Shown: piece after piece, positions 16,304 to 24,993 of the stretch
Layout: each line of letters opens with the position of its first letter
How positions within the stretch are numbered: the first letter of the stretch is position 1
Notes under the pieces: model-generated
Seen by the model: the letters and a program-made list of their open reading frames with translations, nothing else
Database searches by the model: none
What the model was told of the DNA's origin: nothing
Assembly: GCF_050627025.1 (NCBI RefSeq)
Contig: NZ_CP192472.1
DNA length: 64,000 bases
Direction: 5' to 3' (one strand)
Origin: Variovorax paradoxus_P
GTDB lineage: Bacteria > Pseudomonadota > Gammaproteobacteria > Burkholderiales > Burkholderiaceae_C
Translations under genes and position numbers: made by a program

Positions 16304-17749
16304 TCAGTTCTCTTTTTTCTCTTCCTTGTTGTCGACGATGACCTGGGTCTTGCTGACCAGCACCGGCTGGCCCTTCAGGCGGTTGAGCGCCTGCACCAGC
16401 GGAAAGTCCTTGTCGGTGCCGAACTCGGGCACCTTGCGGTCCTGCGGCGGCTTCTTGGCTTCTTCCTCGAGGCGCTTGCGCGCTTCGTCGCGTGCCTTTT
16501 CGCGCTCCGGATCCTTGGTTTCGGGGCCCTGGCCGCTGGCCAGATGCTTTTCGAGGTCGGCCTCGCGCATGCGCAGGGCGGCGAAGGGGCTGCCCTCGGC
16601 GCTTTCGTCGATGAGCACGTTCGGCACGATGCCCTTGGCCTGGATGGAGGTGCCGCTTGGCGTGTAGTAGCGCGCCGTGGTGATCTTCAGGCCCGTGTCC
16701 GGTCCGAGGGGGCGCACCGTCTGCACCGACCCCTTGCCGAAGGTCTGGCTGCCCATGATGGTGGCGCGCTTGTGGTCTTGCAGCGCGCCGGCCACGATTT
16801 CGCTCGCCGAGGCCGAGCCTTCGTTTACCAGCACCACCAGCGGCACGCTCTTGAGGGCCGCGGGCAGGTTGCGAAGCGGGTCGCTGCCCGAACGGCGCTG
16901 GTAGAACTCCGGCGCCGCCTTGTAGACAGACTTGCTCTCGGCCAACTGGCCGTCGGTGGACACCACGGTGACGTTCTCGGGCAGGAATGCGGCCGAGATG
17001 GCAACCGCAGCGTCGAGCAGGCCGCCCGGATCGTTGCGCAAGTCGAGCACCAGCCCCTTCAGGTTGGGCTCTTCCTTGTAGATGTCCTCGACCTTCTTCA
17101 CGAAGTCGTCGACCGTGCGTTCCTGGAATTGCGACAACCGGATCCAGCCGTAGCCCGGCTCCATGACCTTGCCGCGCACCGATTGGGTACGGATTTCTTC
17201 CCGCGTGATCGTGACCGGGAAGGTGCGGCTTTCATCCTTGCGGAAGATGGTGAGCAGCACCTTGGTGTTGGCCTCGCCGCGCATGCGCTTCACGGCTTCG
17301 TTGAGCGACAGGCCGCGCACGGCGGTGTCGTCGATCTTGGTGATCAGGTCGTTGGGCTTCAGGCCGGCGCGGAAGGCCGGAGAACCCTCGATGGGCGACA
17401 CGACCTTGATGAGGCCGTCTTCCTGCGAGATTTCGATGCCCACGCCGACGAAGCGGCCGGTCGTGCCCTCCCTGAATTCCTTGAAGGACTTCTTGTCGAA
17501 GTACTGGGAATGCGGGTCGAGCCCGGCGACCATGCCGGAAATGGCATCGGAAATGAGCTTCTTTTCATCGACGGGTTCGACATAGTCGCTCTTGACCATG
17601 CCGAAAACGGCGGCGAGTTGCTGCAATTCCTCGAGCGGGAGCGGCGCGAGCGAGCCGCGTGCGACCGTCTGCAGGGAGACGGTGGTCAAGACGCCGGCAA
17701 CGGCGCCGGCGGCGACCCAGCCGGTAATCTTCAATTTGTGGCCCATCAT
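16304..17749 (-). CDS. ctpA: S41-family carboxyl-terminal processing protease
   Basis: A 481-residue periplasmic protease. An uncleaved or cleaved N-terminal helix ('WVAAGAVAGVLTTVSLQ') is followed by a helical segment with 'DPHSQYFD', a PDZ domain (about residues 85-165, 'GSPAFRAGLKPNDLI') and the S41 core. The catalytic Ser lies in 'NEGSASASEIVAGAL' and the Lys in 'TFGKGSVQT'. A Lys/Glu-rich tail follows. Such enzymes trim or degrade envelope proteins and often act on peptidoglycan hydrolases. Two adjacent ATGs (17749 and 17746) are possible starts. gpmA lies upstream with a 103-base gap, a common Burkholderiales pairing. Confidence 0.93.
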   Translation of the reverse strand: MMGHKLKITGWVAAGAVAGVLTTVSLQTVARGSLAPLPLEELQQLAAVFGMVKSDYVEPVDEKKLISDAISGMVAGLDPHSQYFDKKSFKEFREGTTGRFVGVGIEISQEDGLIKVVSPIEGSPAFRAGLKPNDLITKIDDTAVRGLSLNEAVKRMRGEANTKVLLTIFRKDESRTFPVTITREEIRTQSVRGKVMEPGYGWIRLSQFQERTVDDFVKKVEDIYKEEPNLKGLVLDLRNDPGGLLDAAVAISAAFLPENVTVVSTDGQLAESKSVYKAAPEFYQRRSGSDPLRNLPAALKSVPLVVLVNEGSASASEIVAGALQDHKRATIMGSQTFGKGSVQTVRPLGPDTGLKITTARYYTPSGTSIQAKGIVPNVLIDESAEGSPFAALRMREADLEKHLASGQGPETKDPEREKARDEARKRLEEEAKKPPQDRKVPEFGTDKDFPLVQALNRLKGQPVLVSKTQVIVDNKEEKKEN

Positions 17750-17852
17750 GAGTGATTGTCCTTGTCGGCTGTCGAAGCAATATACACAGCTTGGAAGCAA
17801 ATTGCCTGCCGGGGTTCCACGGGGGAGCGCCGCCGAGGGGTTTTAATTTTCT

Positions 17853-18596
17853 TCAGGCCTTGCCTTGCGAGGCAACCGCTGCTGCGGCCTTTTCGGCGGC
17901 GGCCGCGTCGCCCAGGTAGTAGTGCCGCAGGGGCTTCAGGTCGTCATCGAGCTCGTACACCAGCGGAATGCCGTTGGGAATATTCAGCCCCACGATCGCG
18001 TCGTCCGAAATACCGTCGAGGTACTTCACCAGCGCCCGGATCGAGTTGCCGTGCGCAGCCACCACCAGGCGGCGGCCGGTGCGGATGGCCGGGGCCATCG
18101 ACTCGTTCCAGAACGGCAGAACGCGCGCCACCGTGTCCTTCAGGCACTCGGTCAGCGGAATCTGCTCGGGCGAGAGCTTGGCGTAGCGCACGTCGCTGCG
18201 TTCGCTGCGCGGATCGTCGGCTTCCAGCGCCGGAGGCGGGGTGCCGTAGCTGCGGCGCCAGACCAGCACCTGCTCGTCGCCGTATTTCTTGGCGGTTTCG
18301 GCCTTGTTCAGGCCCTGCAGGGCGCCGTAGTGGCGCTCGTTCAGGCGCCACGAGTGCACCACGGGCAACCAGGTGCGGTCGAGTTCGTCGAGGGTGTGCC
18401 AGAGCGTGCGGGTGGCGCGCTTGAGCACGCTGGTGTAGGCCACGTCGAAGTCGTAGCCCTCGGCCTTGAGCAGCCGGCCGGCCTGCTTGGCCTGCTCGAT
18501 GCCGGTTTCGGTCAGGTCGACGTCGGTCCATCCGGTGAAGCGGTTTTCGAGATTCCAGGTCGATTCGCCATGGCGGATCAGTACCAGTTTGTGCAT
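17853..18596 (-). CDS. gpmA: 2,3-bisphosphoglycerate-dependent phosphoglycerate mutase
   Basis: A 247-residue glycolytic and gluconeogenic enzyme that interconverts 3- and 2-phosphoglycerate in the cytoplasm. The phosphohistidine motif is 'LIRHGESTWNLENRFTGW', the second catalytic His lies in 'VAAHGNSIRALVKYL', and 'SYGTPPP' marks the substrate loop. Length is that of the family. It is divergent from the rhodanese gene, with 73 bases between starts that must hold both promoters. Confidence 0.96.
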   Translation of the reverse strand: MHKLVLIRHGESTWNLENRFTGWTDVDLTETGIEQAKQAGRLLKAEGYDFDVAYTSVLKRATRTLWHTLDELDRTWLPVVHSWRLNERHYGALQGLNKAETAKKYGDEQVLVWRRSYGTPPPALEADDPRSERSDVRYAKLSPEQIPLTECLKDTVARVLPFWNESMAPAIRTGRRLVVAAHGNSIRALVKYLDGISDDAIVGLNIPNGIPLVYELDDDLKPLRHYYLGDAAAAEKAAAAVASQGKA

Positions 18597-18669
18597 GTTG
18601 GGAGGCCTTTGGCAGCGCTTGGGAAAACCAGCATTCTAAAATCCCGGGTTTGCCATCCAAGGAACCCCC

Positions 18670-19089
18670 GTGAAATTGATCGAATTCGTCACCGCGAACT
18701 GGATGCTGATCCTGATCGCACTCAGCTCGGGTGGCATGCTGGCCTGGCCGCTGATTCGCGGCGGCGCCGGTGGCGGCACCCTCACGGCCCAGGCGGCGGT
18801 GCACCTCATCAACCGCGAACGCGCGGTGCTGGTCGACGTGCGCGAGCCCGAAGAGTTCGCCTCCGGCCACATGATCGGCGCCAAGAACGTGCCGCTGAAC
18901 CTGCTGGAAGAAAAACTGACCGGCGCGGTCAAGAACAAGAACGTGCCGCTGCTGCTGGTGTGCGCCACCGGAGCCCGCGCCCAGCGCGCCGTGGCCATGG
19001 CCAAGAAACTCGGTTACGAGCAGGCCCAAGCCGTCTCCGGCGGGCTCAAGGCCTGGAAAGAGGCTAACCTGCCCGTTGAAAAAGCCTGA
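18670..19089 (+). CDS. Membrane-anchored rhodanese-like protein
   Basis: A 139-residue protein with an N-terminal membrane helix (residues about 9-29) and one rhodanese domain. The active-site loop is 'VCATGARAQRA' with Cys98 as the persulfide-forming residue, preceded by 'VLVDVREPEEFASGHMIGA'. It could carry sulfane sulfur at the membrane face. The start is GTG 18670. It heads a run rhodanese-grxC-secB-gpsA found widely in betaproteobacteria, so a link to redox and export housekeeping is likely, but its substrate is unknown. Confidence 0.88.
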   Translation: MKLIEFVTANWMLILIALSSGGMLAWPLIRGGAGGGTLTAQAAVHLINRERAVLVDVREPEEFASGHMIGAKNVPLNLLEEKLTGAVKNKNVPLLLVCATGARAQRAVAMAKKLGYEQAQAVSGGLKAWKEANLPVEKA

Positions 19090-19109
19090 ATCTCCCTGAG
19101 ATACATCCT

Positions 19110-19370
19110 ATGCAAGCCGTCAAGATGTACACCACCGCGTTCTGCCCGTACTGTGTCCGTGCGAAGCAGATCCTCAAATCCAAGGGCGTCGACGAGATCG
19201 AAGAAATTCGCATCGACACCGATCCCGAGGCCCGCAGCACCATGATGGAAATCACCCAGCGCCGCACGGTGCCCCAGATTTTCATCGGCGACACCCACGT
19301 GGGCGGTTGCGACGACCTGATGGCGCTCGACAGCCGCGGCGGCCTCATGCCCCTGCTGCAAGCCGCCTGA
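19110..19370 (+). CDS. grxC: Glutaredoxin 3
   Basis: An 86-residue dithiol glutaredoxin with the active site CPYC (Cys12, Cys15) and the conserved 'TVPQIFIGDTHVGGCDDL' glutathione-binding segment. It reduces disulfides using glutathione in the cytoplasm. Twenty bases separate it from the rhodanese stop, so the two are likely co-transcribed, with secB following after 127 bases. Confidence 0.95.
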   Translation: MQAVKMYTTAFCPYCVRAKQILKSKGVDEIEEIRIDTDPEARSTMMEITQRRTVPQIFIGDTHVGGCDDLMALDSRGGLMPLLQAA

Positions 19371-19497
19371 ACACCGATCGGCCGGTTGTCACGGAAGCGG
19401 TCCGGGCGCCGGGCGATAATCGCCTGCTCATTCATCTGCAGCCCGCTGCGGGAACCTCTCCCCGGCGGGCATTGTTTTGATTCTCGAAAGTTCAGCC

Positions 19498-19962
19498 ATG
19501 GCCGACCAGCAAGCCCAAGATCCCGTTTTCCAGATCCAGCGCGTCTACCTCAAGGACCTGTCGCTCGAACAGCCCAATTCGCCCGGCATCCTGCTCGAGC
19601 AAGAGCAGCCCACGGTCGACATCCAGCTTGGCGTGGACGCCCAGCCCGTGGCTGAAGGCATCTTCGAGATCACCGTGTCGGCCACCGTGCAGACCAAGAT
19701 CCAGGACAAGACCGTGTTCCTGGTCGAAGCCAAGCAAGCGGGCATCTTCGAGATCCGCAACCTGCCCGAAGACCAGATGGGCCCGATCCTCGGCATTGCC
19801 TGCCCGCAAATCGTGTACCCGTACCTTCGCGGCAACGTGGCCGACGTGATCCAGCGCGGCGGCTTCCCGCCCGTGCACCTGGCGGAAATCAACTTCCAGG
19901 CCATGTACGAGCAGCAGCAGGCGCAGGCCGCCGGCCAGCCCGCCCCGACCCTCGCGCAGTAA
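19498..19962 (+). CDS. secB: Protein-export chaperone SecB
   Basis: A 154-residue cytoplasmic chaperone that keeps precursor proteins unfolded and hands them to SecA. The family segments 'FQIQRVYLKDLSLEQPNSP', 'AKQAGIFEIRN' and 'CPQIVYPYLRGNVADV' are clear, and the tail is Gln/Ala-rich as usual. A GATAAT -10-like hexamer lies at 19415-19420 in the gap after grxC, but without a well-placed -35. gpsA follows 25 bases after the stop. Confidence 0.97.
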   Translation: MADQQAQDPVFQIQRVYLKDLSLEQPNSPGILLEQEQPTVDIQLGVDAQPVAEGIFEITVSATVQTKIQDKTVFLVEAKQAGIFEIRNLPEDQMGPILGIACPQIVYPYLRGNVADVIQRGGFPPVHLAEINFQAMYEQQQAQAAGQPAPTLAQ

Positions 19963-19987
19963 ACACGGCATAACGCCGCCAACGCCG

Positions 19988-21040
19988 ATGAAGATCTGCG
20001 TTCATGGCGCCGGTGCCTGGGGCACGGCGGTGGCCGTCAATGCGGCCCTCAACACCGCCGTCGGCCACGAGGTCACGCTCTGGGCGCGCGACGCCGCCCA
20101 GGCAAATGCCATTTCGACCGCACGCGAGAACGCCCGCTACCTGCCGGGGCTTGCATTGCCGGCCTCGCTCGCAGTGCGCGCGGGCAATATCGGCCAGGCC
20201 CATTCCGGGGCCGACCTCGTCATCGTGGCCACGCCCATGGCGGCGCTGCGTGAACAGCTCATTGCCTTGCGCGGCTGCACCGCGCCCGTTGCGTGGCTTT
20301 GCAAGGGCGTAGAGCCCGCGCTCGACGCTGCTTCCCCTGCATCCTTCGGCCTGCTCGCGCACGAAATTTGGGCCCAGGTCGCTCCAGATTTGATAGCGGG
20401 CGTGCTCAGCGGCCCGAGCTTCGCGCAAGAAGTGGCCGAAGGCCGCCCCACTGCGCTGGTGGCTGCGAGCCCGCATGCCGCGGTGCGCAATGCGCTGGTC
20501 GATGCCTTTCACGGCCCGGCCCTGCGCGTCTATGCCAACGACGACATCGTCGGTGTGGAAGTCGGCGGCGCGGTCAAGAACGTGCTGGCCATTGCCACGG
20601 GCCTTTGCGACGGCCTCGCGCTCGGGCTCAACGCGCGCGCCGCGCTCATTACGCGCGGCCTGGCCGAAATGACCCGCTTCGGGCTGGCGCTCGGCGCTCG
20701 TGCCGAGACGTTCATGGGCCTTTCAGGCCTTGGCGACCTGGTGCTGACTTCGACCGGCGACCTGTCGCGCAACCGCAAGGTGGGCCTGTTGCTGGCGCAA
20801 GGGCAGACCCTGGCGCAAGCCGTGGCGTCGCTCGGCCATGTGGCCGAAGGCGTGTACTGCGCGCGCACCGTGGTGCAGCGCGCGCGCGGCCTCGGGGTGG
20901 AAATGCCCATCGCCGAAGGCGTGGTTGCGTTGCTCGATGGCCGGGTGAGCCCGCAGGAGGCCGTCGCCTCGCTCACCGGCCGCGACCCGGTGCCCGAAAC
21001 CGTCCGTGCCCACGGGCCTGGCGGTTCACAACAAGACTGA
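19988..21040 (+). CDS. gpsA: Glycerol-3-phosphate dehydrogenase [NAD(P)+]
   Basis: A 350-residue cytoplasmic enzyme that reduces dihydroxyacetone phosphate to sn-glycerol-3-phosphate for phospholipid synthesis. The N-terminal Rossmann motif is 'VHGAGAWGTAVAV' and the catalytic region holds 'GVEVGGAVKNVLAIATG', whose Lys is the active-site residue, and 'GLSGLGDLVLT'. Length fits the family. It follows secB closely, and nadC starts 16 bases after the stop, so the run probably extends through nadA. Confidence 0.95.
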   Translation: MKICVHGAGAWGTAVAVNAALNTAVGHEVTLWARDAAQANAISTARENARYLPGLALPASLAVRAGNIGQAHSGADLVIVATPMAALREQLIALRGCTAPVAWLCKGVEPALDAASPASFGLLAHEIWAQVAPDLIAGVLSGPSFAQEVAEGRPTALVAASPHAAVRNALVDAFHGPALRVYANDDIVGVEVGGAVKNVLAIATGLCDGLALGLNARAALITRGLAEMTRFGLALGARAETFMGLSGLGDLVLTSTGDLSRNRKVGLLLAQGQTLAQAVASLGHVAEGVYCARTVVQRARGLGVEMPIAEGVVALLDGRVSPQEAVASLTGRDPVPETVRAHGPGGSQQD

Positions 21041-21056
21041 AGAGACAAAAAGAGCC

Positions 21057-21935
21057 ATGAGCCTCCGCTTTGATTTTTCGGCGCCGGCCGTGGCCGCGCT
21101 GGCACAGGCCGACGCCGCCCGCGCCTTGCAGGAAGACGTGGCCGACGGTGACCTGACCGCCTCGCTGGTCGACTCTGGCCGCAGGGCCCGCGCCCGTGTG
21201 CTGGCACGCGAACCGGCCGTGCTGTGCGGCGCGCCCTGGGTCGAGGCCACCGTACGTCAACTCGATCCGCAAGCCCGCCTCGACTGGCTGTGCGGCGAGG
21301 GCGAGCGCTGCGCGGCCGACCAGACGGTGCTCGAGATCGAAGGCTCGGCTCGCGCGTTGCTGACGGCCGAACGCACCGCACTCAACTTTCTTCAGCTGCT
21401 GAGCGCCGTCGCTACCAAGACCGCTCTTTATGCCGATGCAGTCAGCGGCACGCGCGCCAGCATCGTCGACACCCGCAAGACCCTGCCGGGGCTGCGCCTG
21501 GCGCAGAAGTACGCGGTGCGCACCGGCGGCGGCGTCAACCACCGCATCGGTCTTTACGACGCGGTGCTCATCAAGGAAAACCACATCGCCGCGGCCGGCG
21601 GCGTGGCTGCAGCGCTGCGCGCCGTGGCACCGGTGGCAGATCGCGCGGCGTTTGTCGAAGTCGAGGTCGAAACGCTGGCGCAGCTGCGCGAGGCATTGGA
21701 CGCGGGTGCGCGCATGGTGCTGCTCGACAACATGGATCTGCCCACCCTGCGCGAAGCCGTTCGCATCAACGACGCGGCCGGTAGTGAACGCAAGGCCGTG
21801 CTCGAAATTTCGGGCGGCGTCACGCTCGAAGGCCTTCGCACATTGGCAGAAACCGGTGTGGACCGCATCTCGGTCGGCGCGCTCACCAAGGACGTGAAGG
21901 CCATCGATTTTTCGATGCGCTTCCAGGAAAGCTGA
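21057..21935 (+). CDS. nadC: Nicotinate-nucleotide pyrophosphorylase (quinolinate phosphoribosyltransferase)
   Basis: A 292-residue enzyme joining quinolinate and PRPP to give nicotinate mononucleotide in de novo NAD synthesis. The visible family segments are 'EDVADGDLTAS', 'ERTALNFLQLLSAVAT', 'DTRKTLPGLRLAQKYAV', 'GGGVNHRIGLYDAVLIKENH' and 'GVDRISVGALTKDVKA'. ATG 21057 was chosen over an upstream in-frame start because it follows the gpsA stop with an AAGAGA site and gives the usual N-terminus. nadA begins 11 bases downstream. Confidence 0.96.
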   Translation: MSLRFDFSAPAVAALAQADAARALQEDVADGDLTASLVDSGRRARARVLAREPAVLCGAPWVEATVRQLDPQARLDWLCGEGERCAADQTVLEIEGSARALLTAERTALNFLQLLSAVATKTALYADAVSGTRASIVDTRKTLPGLRLAQKYAVRTGGGVNHRIGLYDAVLIKENHIAAAGGVAAALRAVAPVADRAAFVEVEVETLAQLREALDAGARMVLLDNMDLPTLREAVRINDAAGSERKAVLEISGGVTLEGLRTLAETGVDRISVGALTKDVKAIDFSMRFQES

Positions 21936-21946
21936 GGGCGCCGGCG

Positions 21947-23068
21947 ATGGCTTCTTCCTTCGTCATCGACGTCGACTACGAACAACCGGTGGCCGAAGCC
22001 GGCTCGGCCTGCGACACCCGCCACGCATGGGCTCGCGTGCCGCCCGAGCCTTCGCCCGACGAACGCATCGCCCTGAAGGAGCGCATTCGCCGCCTGCTGC
22101 GCGAGCGCAATGCGGTCATGGTGTCGCACTTCTACGTGCACCCAGACCTGCAGGATCTGGCCGAGGAAACCGGCGGCATCGTGAGCGATTCGCTCGAGAT
22201 GGCGCGTTTTGGCCGTGACCATGCAGCGCAGACGCTGGTGGTGTCGGGCGTCAGATTCATGGGCGAAACCGCCAAGATCCTCTCGCCCGAGAAGCGCGTG
22301 CTCATGCCCGACCTGGACGCCAACTGCTCGCTAGACCTGGGCTGCCCGGTCGACGAGTTCAGCGCGTTCTGCGACCAGCACCCCGATCGCACCGTGGTTG
22401 TCTATGCCAACACCAGTGCAGCCGTGAAGGCGCGCGCTGATTGGCTCGTTACTTCCAGTTGCGCACTCGATGTGGTGAGCGCGCTGCACGCGCAGGGCCG
22501 CAAGATTCTCTGGGGCCCCGACCGCCACCTGGGCGACTACATCCAGCGCCAGACGGGGGCCGACATGGTCAGCTGGAATGGCGCCTGCATCGTGCACGAC
22601 GAGTTCAAGGCGCTGGAACTCGAACTGCTGAAGAAGGCGCATCCCGCCGCAAAAGTGCTGGTGCACCCCGAGTCGCCGGCCGACGTGATTGCGCTGGCCG
22701 ATGCGGTGGGCTCCACCTCGGCCATCCTGAGTGCGGCGCAGCGCATGGACGCGAACGAATTCATCGTTGCCACAGACGGCGGCATGCTGCACAAGCTGCG
22801 CACGCTGAACCCCGGCAAGACGTTTATCGAGGCGCCCACTGCAGGCAACGGCGGCACCTGCAAAAGCTGCGCGCATTGCCCATGGATGGCAATGAACGGG
22901 CTGGTGGAGCTGGCGAATGCGCTGGAAACAGGTGCGGGTGAAATTCATGTCGACCCGGCGCTGGGTCTGCGGGCGCGGGTGCCGATTGACCGGATGCTGA
23001 CGTTTACTGCGGGCCTGAAGAATGGCCAGGCGGCAGGCAGCTTGATCGCCGGCATCGGCGCCGCCTGA
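21947..23068 (+). CDS. nadA: Quinolinate synthase
   Basis: A 373-residue [4Fe-4S] enzyme condensing iminoaspartate with dihydroxyacetone phosphate to quinolinate. Three cysteines fit the cluster ligands: in 'DANCSLDLGCPVDEF', in 'WNGACIVHDEF' and in 'CKSCAHCPWMAMN'. 'VMVSHFYVHPDLQDLAEETGG' marks the substrate domain. Its iminoaspartate supplier, nadB, is 3 kb away on the other strand. nadC and nadA probably form one transcript with gpsA. Confidence 0.96.
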   Translation: MASSFVIDVDYEQPVAEAGSACDTRHAWARVPPEPSPDERIALKERIRRLLRERNAVMVSHFYVHPDLQDLAEETGGIVSDSLEMARFGRDHAAQTLVVSGVRFMGETAKILSPEKRVLMPDLDANCSLDLGCPVDEFSAFCDQHPDRTVVVYANTSAAVKARADWLVTSSCALDVVSALHAQGRKILWGPDRHLGDYIQRQTGADMVSWNGACIVHDEFKALELELLKKAHPAAKVLVHPESPADVIALADAVGSTSAILSAAQRMDANEFIVATDGGMLHKLRTLNPGKTFIEAPTAGNGGTCKSCAHCPWMAMNGLVELANALETGAGEIHVDPALGLRARVPIDRMLTFTAGLKNGQAAGSLIAGIGAA

Positions 23069-23078
23069 TCCCGAATTG

Positions 23079-23103
23079 CTCCTTCCCCCGGAAGGGGAGG
23101 GAG
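23079..23103. terminator. GC-rich hairpin between converging nadA and queD
   Basis: CTCCTTCCCC and GGGGAGGGAG pair as a ten-base stem with one mismatch around a short CGGAA-type loop. It lies in the 44-base gap between two converging stops. No clear T run follows on either strand, so termination is inferred from position and stem strength only. Confidence 0.5.
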
Positions 23104-23112
23104 TAAAAGGCC

Positions 23113-23475
23113 TCAAAACTCCAGCGTGCAGCTGTCCCCCAGCGCCTCTCTCCACACCCGCACCCGCGCGAGCGAAGCGCGAAAGTCCGGCAGCGCATCT
23201 GCAATGAACACGCAGAGGTTCTCCAGCGTCGGCGGATGCAGCCCCTCCACGTCGTCCAGCAGGTGATGGTCCAGCAGCTCGCGCACGTCATCCAGCCGGC
23301 GGCGCAGCAATCCCAGGTCGACCACCATGCCCGTGACGGGATCGCGCTGGCCCGCAAGCCACACTTCCGCGTGGTACGTGTGGCCGTGAATACGGCGGCT
23401 GCCTTCCACCTCGATGTCGCGCTTCAGCGTGTGGGCGGCGTCGAAGAAAAAGCGTTGGCTGATCGTGAATCGCAT
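23113..23475 (-). CDS. queD: 6-pyruvoyltetrahydropterin synthase / QueD family, catalytic Cys replaced by Ser
   Basis: A 120-residue T-fold enzyme. Zinc ligands are present as H15 ('FDAAHTLK') and H30 and H32 in 'RRIHGHTYHAEVW'; the catalytic Asp-His pair is D69-H70 ('LLDHHLLDD'), and the pterin-anchoring Glu is in 'VRVWREALGDS'. In QueD the motif is CxxxHGH; here the Cys position is Ser26. By position next to queE it should make 6-carboxytetrahydropterin from dihydroneopterin triphosphate for queuosine, but the missing Cys leaves the chemistry in doubt. ATG 23475 gives the standard start. queE is 19 bases upstream. Confidence 0.85.
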   Translation of the reverse strand: MRFTISQRFFFDAAHTLKRDIEVEGSRRIHGHTYHAEVWLAGQRDPVTGMVVDLGLLRRRLDDVRELLDHHLLDDVEGLHPPTLENLCVFIADALPDFRASLARVRVWREALGDSCTLEF

Positions 23476-23494
23476 CTGAAAAGTCTCTCCGCGC

Positions 23495-24133
23495 TCAGCG
23501 GATGCCGGTGATCTTGTGGGTTTGCACGCTGAGGCGCCATGCGGGCTGGCGCATGCACTCGGCAATGCACAGCTCGGTGTTGGCCATGCGGTCGGGGCCG
23601 TCCATCGGCTGCAGGAAGCGATGCGTGAACTCGCCTGTGCGCGCCATGGTGTCGAGGTCGAATTCGGTCTGCGGCCACACCAGTTTCAGTTCTTGCCCGC
23701 GCTGCTGCACCCAGGGCGCACCGGCCTTGGGGCTGATGCAAAGCCAGTCGATGCCCTCGGGCGCTGCGACCGTGCCGTTGCTCTCGACTGCGATGCGAAA
23801 GCGTCGCGCATGCAGCGCGTCGACCAGCGCGGCGTCTACCTGCAGCAGCGGCTCGCCGCCGGTGAGCACCACCAGGCGGTGGGCGAGGTCGTTGGCCGGC
23901 CATTGCGCGGCGATGGTGTCGGCCAGCAGATCGGCGGTCTTGAACTTGCCGCCGAGCGTGCCGTCGGTGCCGACGAAATCGGTATCGCAGAAGCGGCAGA
24001 CGGCCGTATTGCGATCTTCCTCCCGACCCGTCCACAGGTTGCAGCCCGCAAAGCGGCAGAACACGGCCGGCATGCCCGCCTGGCCGCCTTCACCCTGCAG
24101 GGTGTAGAAAATTTCCTTGACGCTGTAGGTCAT
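23495..24133 (-). CDS. queE: 7-carboxy-7-deazaguanine synthase (radical SAM)
   Basis: A 212-residue radical SAM enzyme that contracts 6-carboxytetrahydropterin to 7-carboxy-7-deazaguanine, on the way to queuosine. The start 'MTYSVKEIFYTLQGEGGQAG' and 'LTGGEPLLQ' are typical. The cluster cysteines are spaced CX14CX2C (from 'AGCNLW' to 'CRFCDTDF') instead of the CX3CX2C of most radical SAM enzymes; this wider spacing is known from the Burkholderia multivorans enzyme. Its start overlaps the panC stop by four bases, so it is coupled to panC. Confidence 0.93.
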   Translation of the reverse strand: MTYSVKEIFYTLQGEGGQAGMPAVFCRFAGCNLWTGREEDRNTAVCRFCDTDFVGTDGTLGGKFKTADLLADTIAAQWPANDLAHRLVVLTGGEPLLQVDAALVDALHARRFRIAVESNGTVAAPEGIDWLCISPKAGAPWVQQRGQELKLVWPQTEFDLDTMARTGEFTHRFLQPMDGPDRMANTELCIAECMRQPAWRLSVQTHKITGIR

Positions 24134-24981
24134 GAAGAAGCCGGAGTTTCGATTTCGAGGTTGTCGATCAGCCGCGTGCTGCCCAGCCGTGCCGCAGCCA
24201 ACGCCACGAGCGGTTCGCCAGCCAGCCCGAAAGTGGGCGCCTGCAGGTCGGCACGCCGCCGCAACACAAGATAGTCCGGGTGCCAGCCGCGCTCTGTGAG
24301 TGTCTGCATTGCCCGCGTTTCGATTGCGGCCAGATCGCGTTCGCCGGCTTGCACGGCAGCGGCCATGGCTTTCAGCGCCCTCGAGAGCTGCACCGCCTCC
24401 GCGCGCTCGGTCTCGCTCAGGTAGCCATTGCGCGACGACAGCGCGAGCCCGTCGCTCGCGCGGAAGGTTTCGCTGCCGACAATGTCGATAGGCAGCGCAA
24501 ACTGCCGCACCATGTGGCGGATCATCATCAGCTGCTGGTAGTCCTTCTTGCCGAACACTGCCACGCGCGGTTGCACGCATTGAAAGAGCTTCATCACCAC
24601 CGTGCACACGCCGATGAAGAAGCCCGGGCGAAAGTGGCCTTCGAGAATGTCGGCCAGCGCCGCATCGGGGTGCACCTTGCAGGTCTGCGGTTCGGGGTAG
24701 AGCGTTTTTTCGTCGGGCGCGAACAGCACGTTGCAGCCGGTCGCGCGCAGCTTCTCGCAGTCGCTGTCCCAGGTGCGCGGATAGGTGTCGAAATCTTCAT
24801 GCGGCAGAAACTGCAGCCGGTTGACGAAGATGCTGGCCACGGTCACGTCGCCCAGCGGCCTGGCCTGTTCGATCAGCGCCAGGTGCCCGTCGTGCAGGTT
24901 GCCCATGGTTGGAACGAAGGCGGGGCGCTTGAAAGCCGAAAGGTGCTCGCGCAACTCGGCGATGGTGTGTGCGATGTACAT
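24130..24981 (-). CDS. panC: Pantothenate synthetase
   Basis: A 283-residue cytoplasmic enzyme that joins pantoate and beta-alanine with ATP. The nucleotide-binding 'PTMGNLHDGHLALIEQA' (HIGH-like), 'VFGKKDYQQLMMIRHMV' and 'SSRNGYLSETER' (KMSKS-like region) identify it. Length is normal. It lies 12 bases downstream of panB, forming the expected panB-panC pair, and overlaps queE by four bases. panD, which would supply beta-alanine, is not in the window. Confidence 0.96.
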   Translation of the reverse strand: MYIAHTIAELREHLSAFKRPAFVPTMGNLHDGHLALIEQARPLGDVTVASIFVNRLQFLPHEDFDTYPRTWDSDCEKLRATGCNVLFAPDEKTLYPEPQTCKVHPDAALADILEGHFRPGFFIGVCTVVMKLFQCVQPRVAVFGKKDYQQLMMIRHMVRQFALPIDIVGSETFRASDGLALSSRNGYLSETERAEAVQLSRALKAMAAAVQAGERDLAAIETRAMQTLTERGWHPDYLVLRRRADLQAPTFGLAGEPLVALAAARLGSTRLIDNLEIETPASS

Positions 24982-24993
24982 GGTCTGTGCTCC

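Noticed and set aside
19386..19420. TTGTCA and GATAAT upstream of secB as a promoter
   Set aside because: The two hexamers are 23 bases apart, too far for a normal sigma70 promoter; only the -10-like sequence is mentioned.
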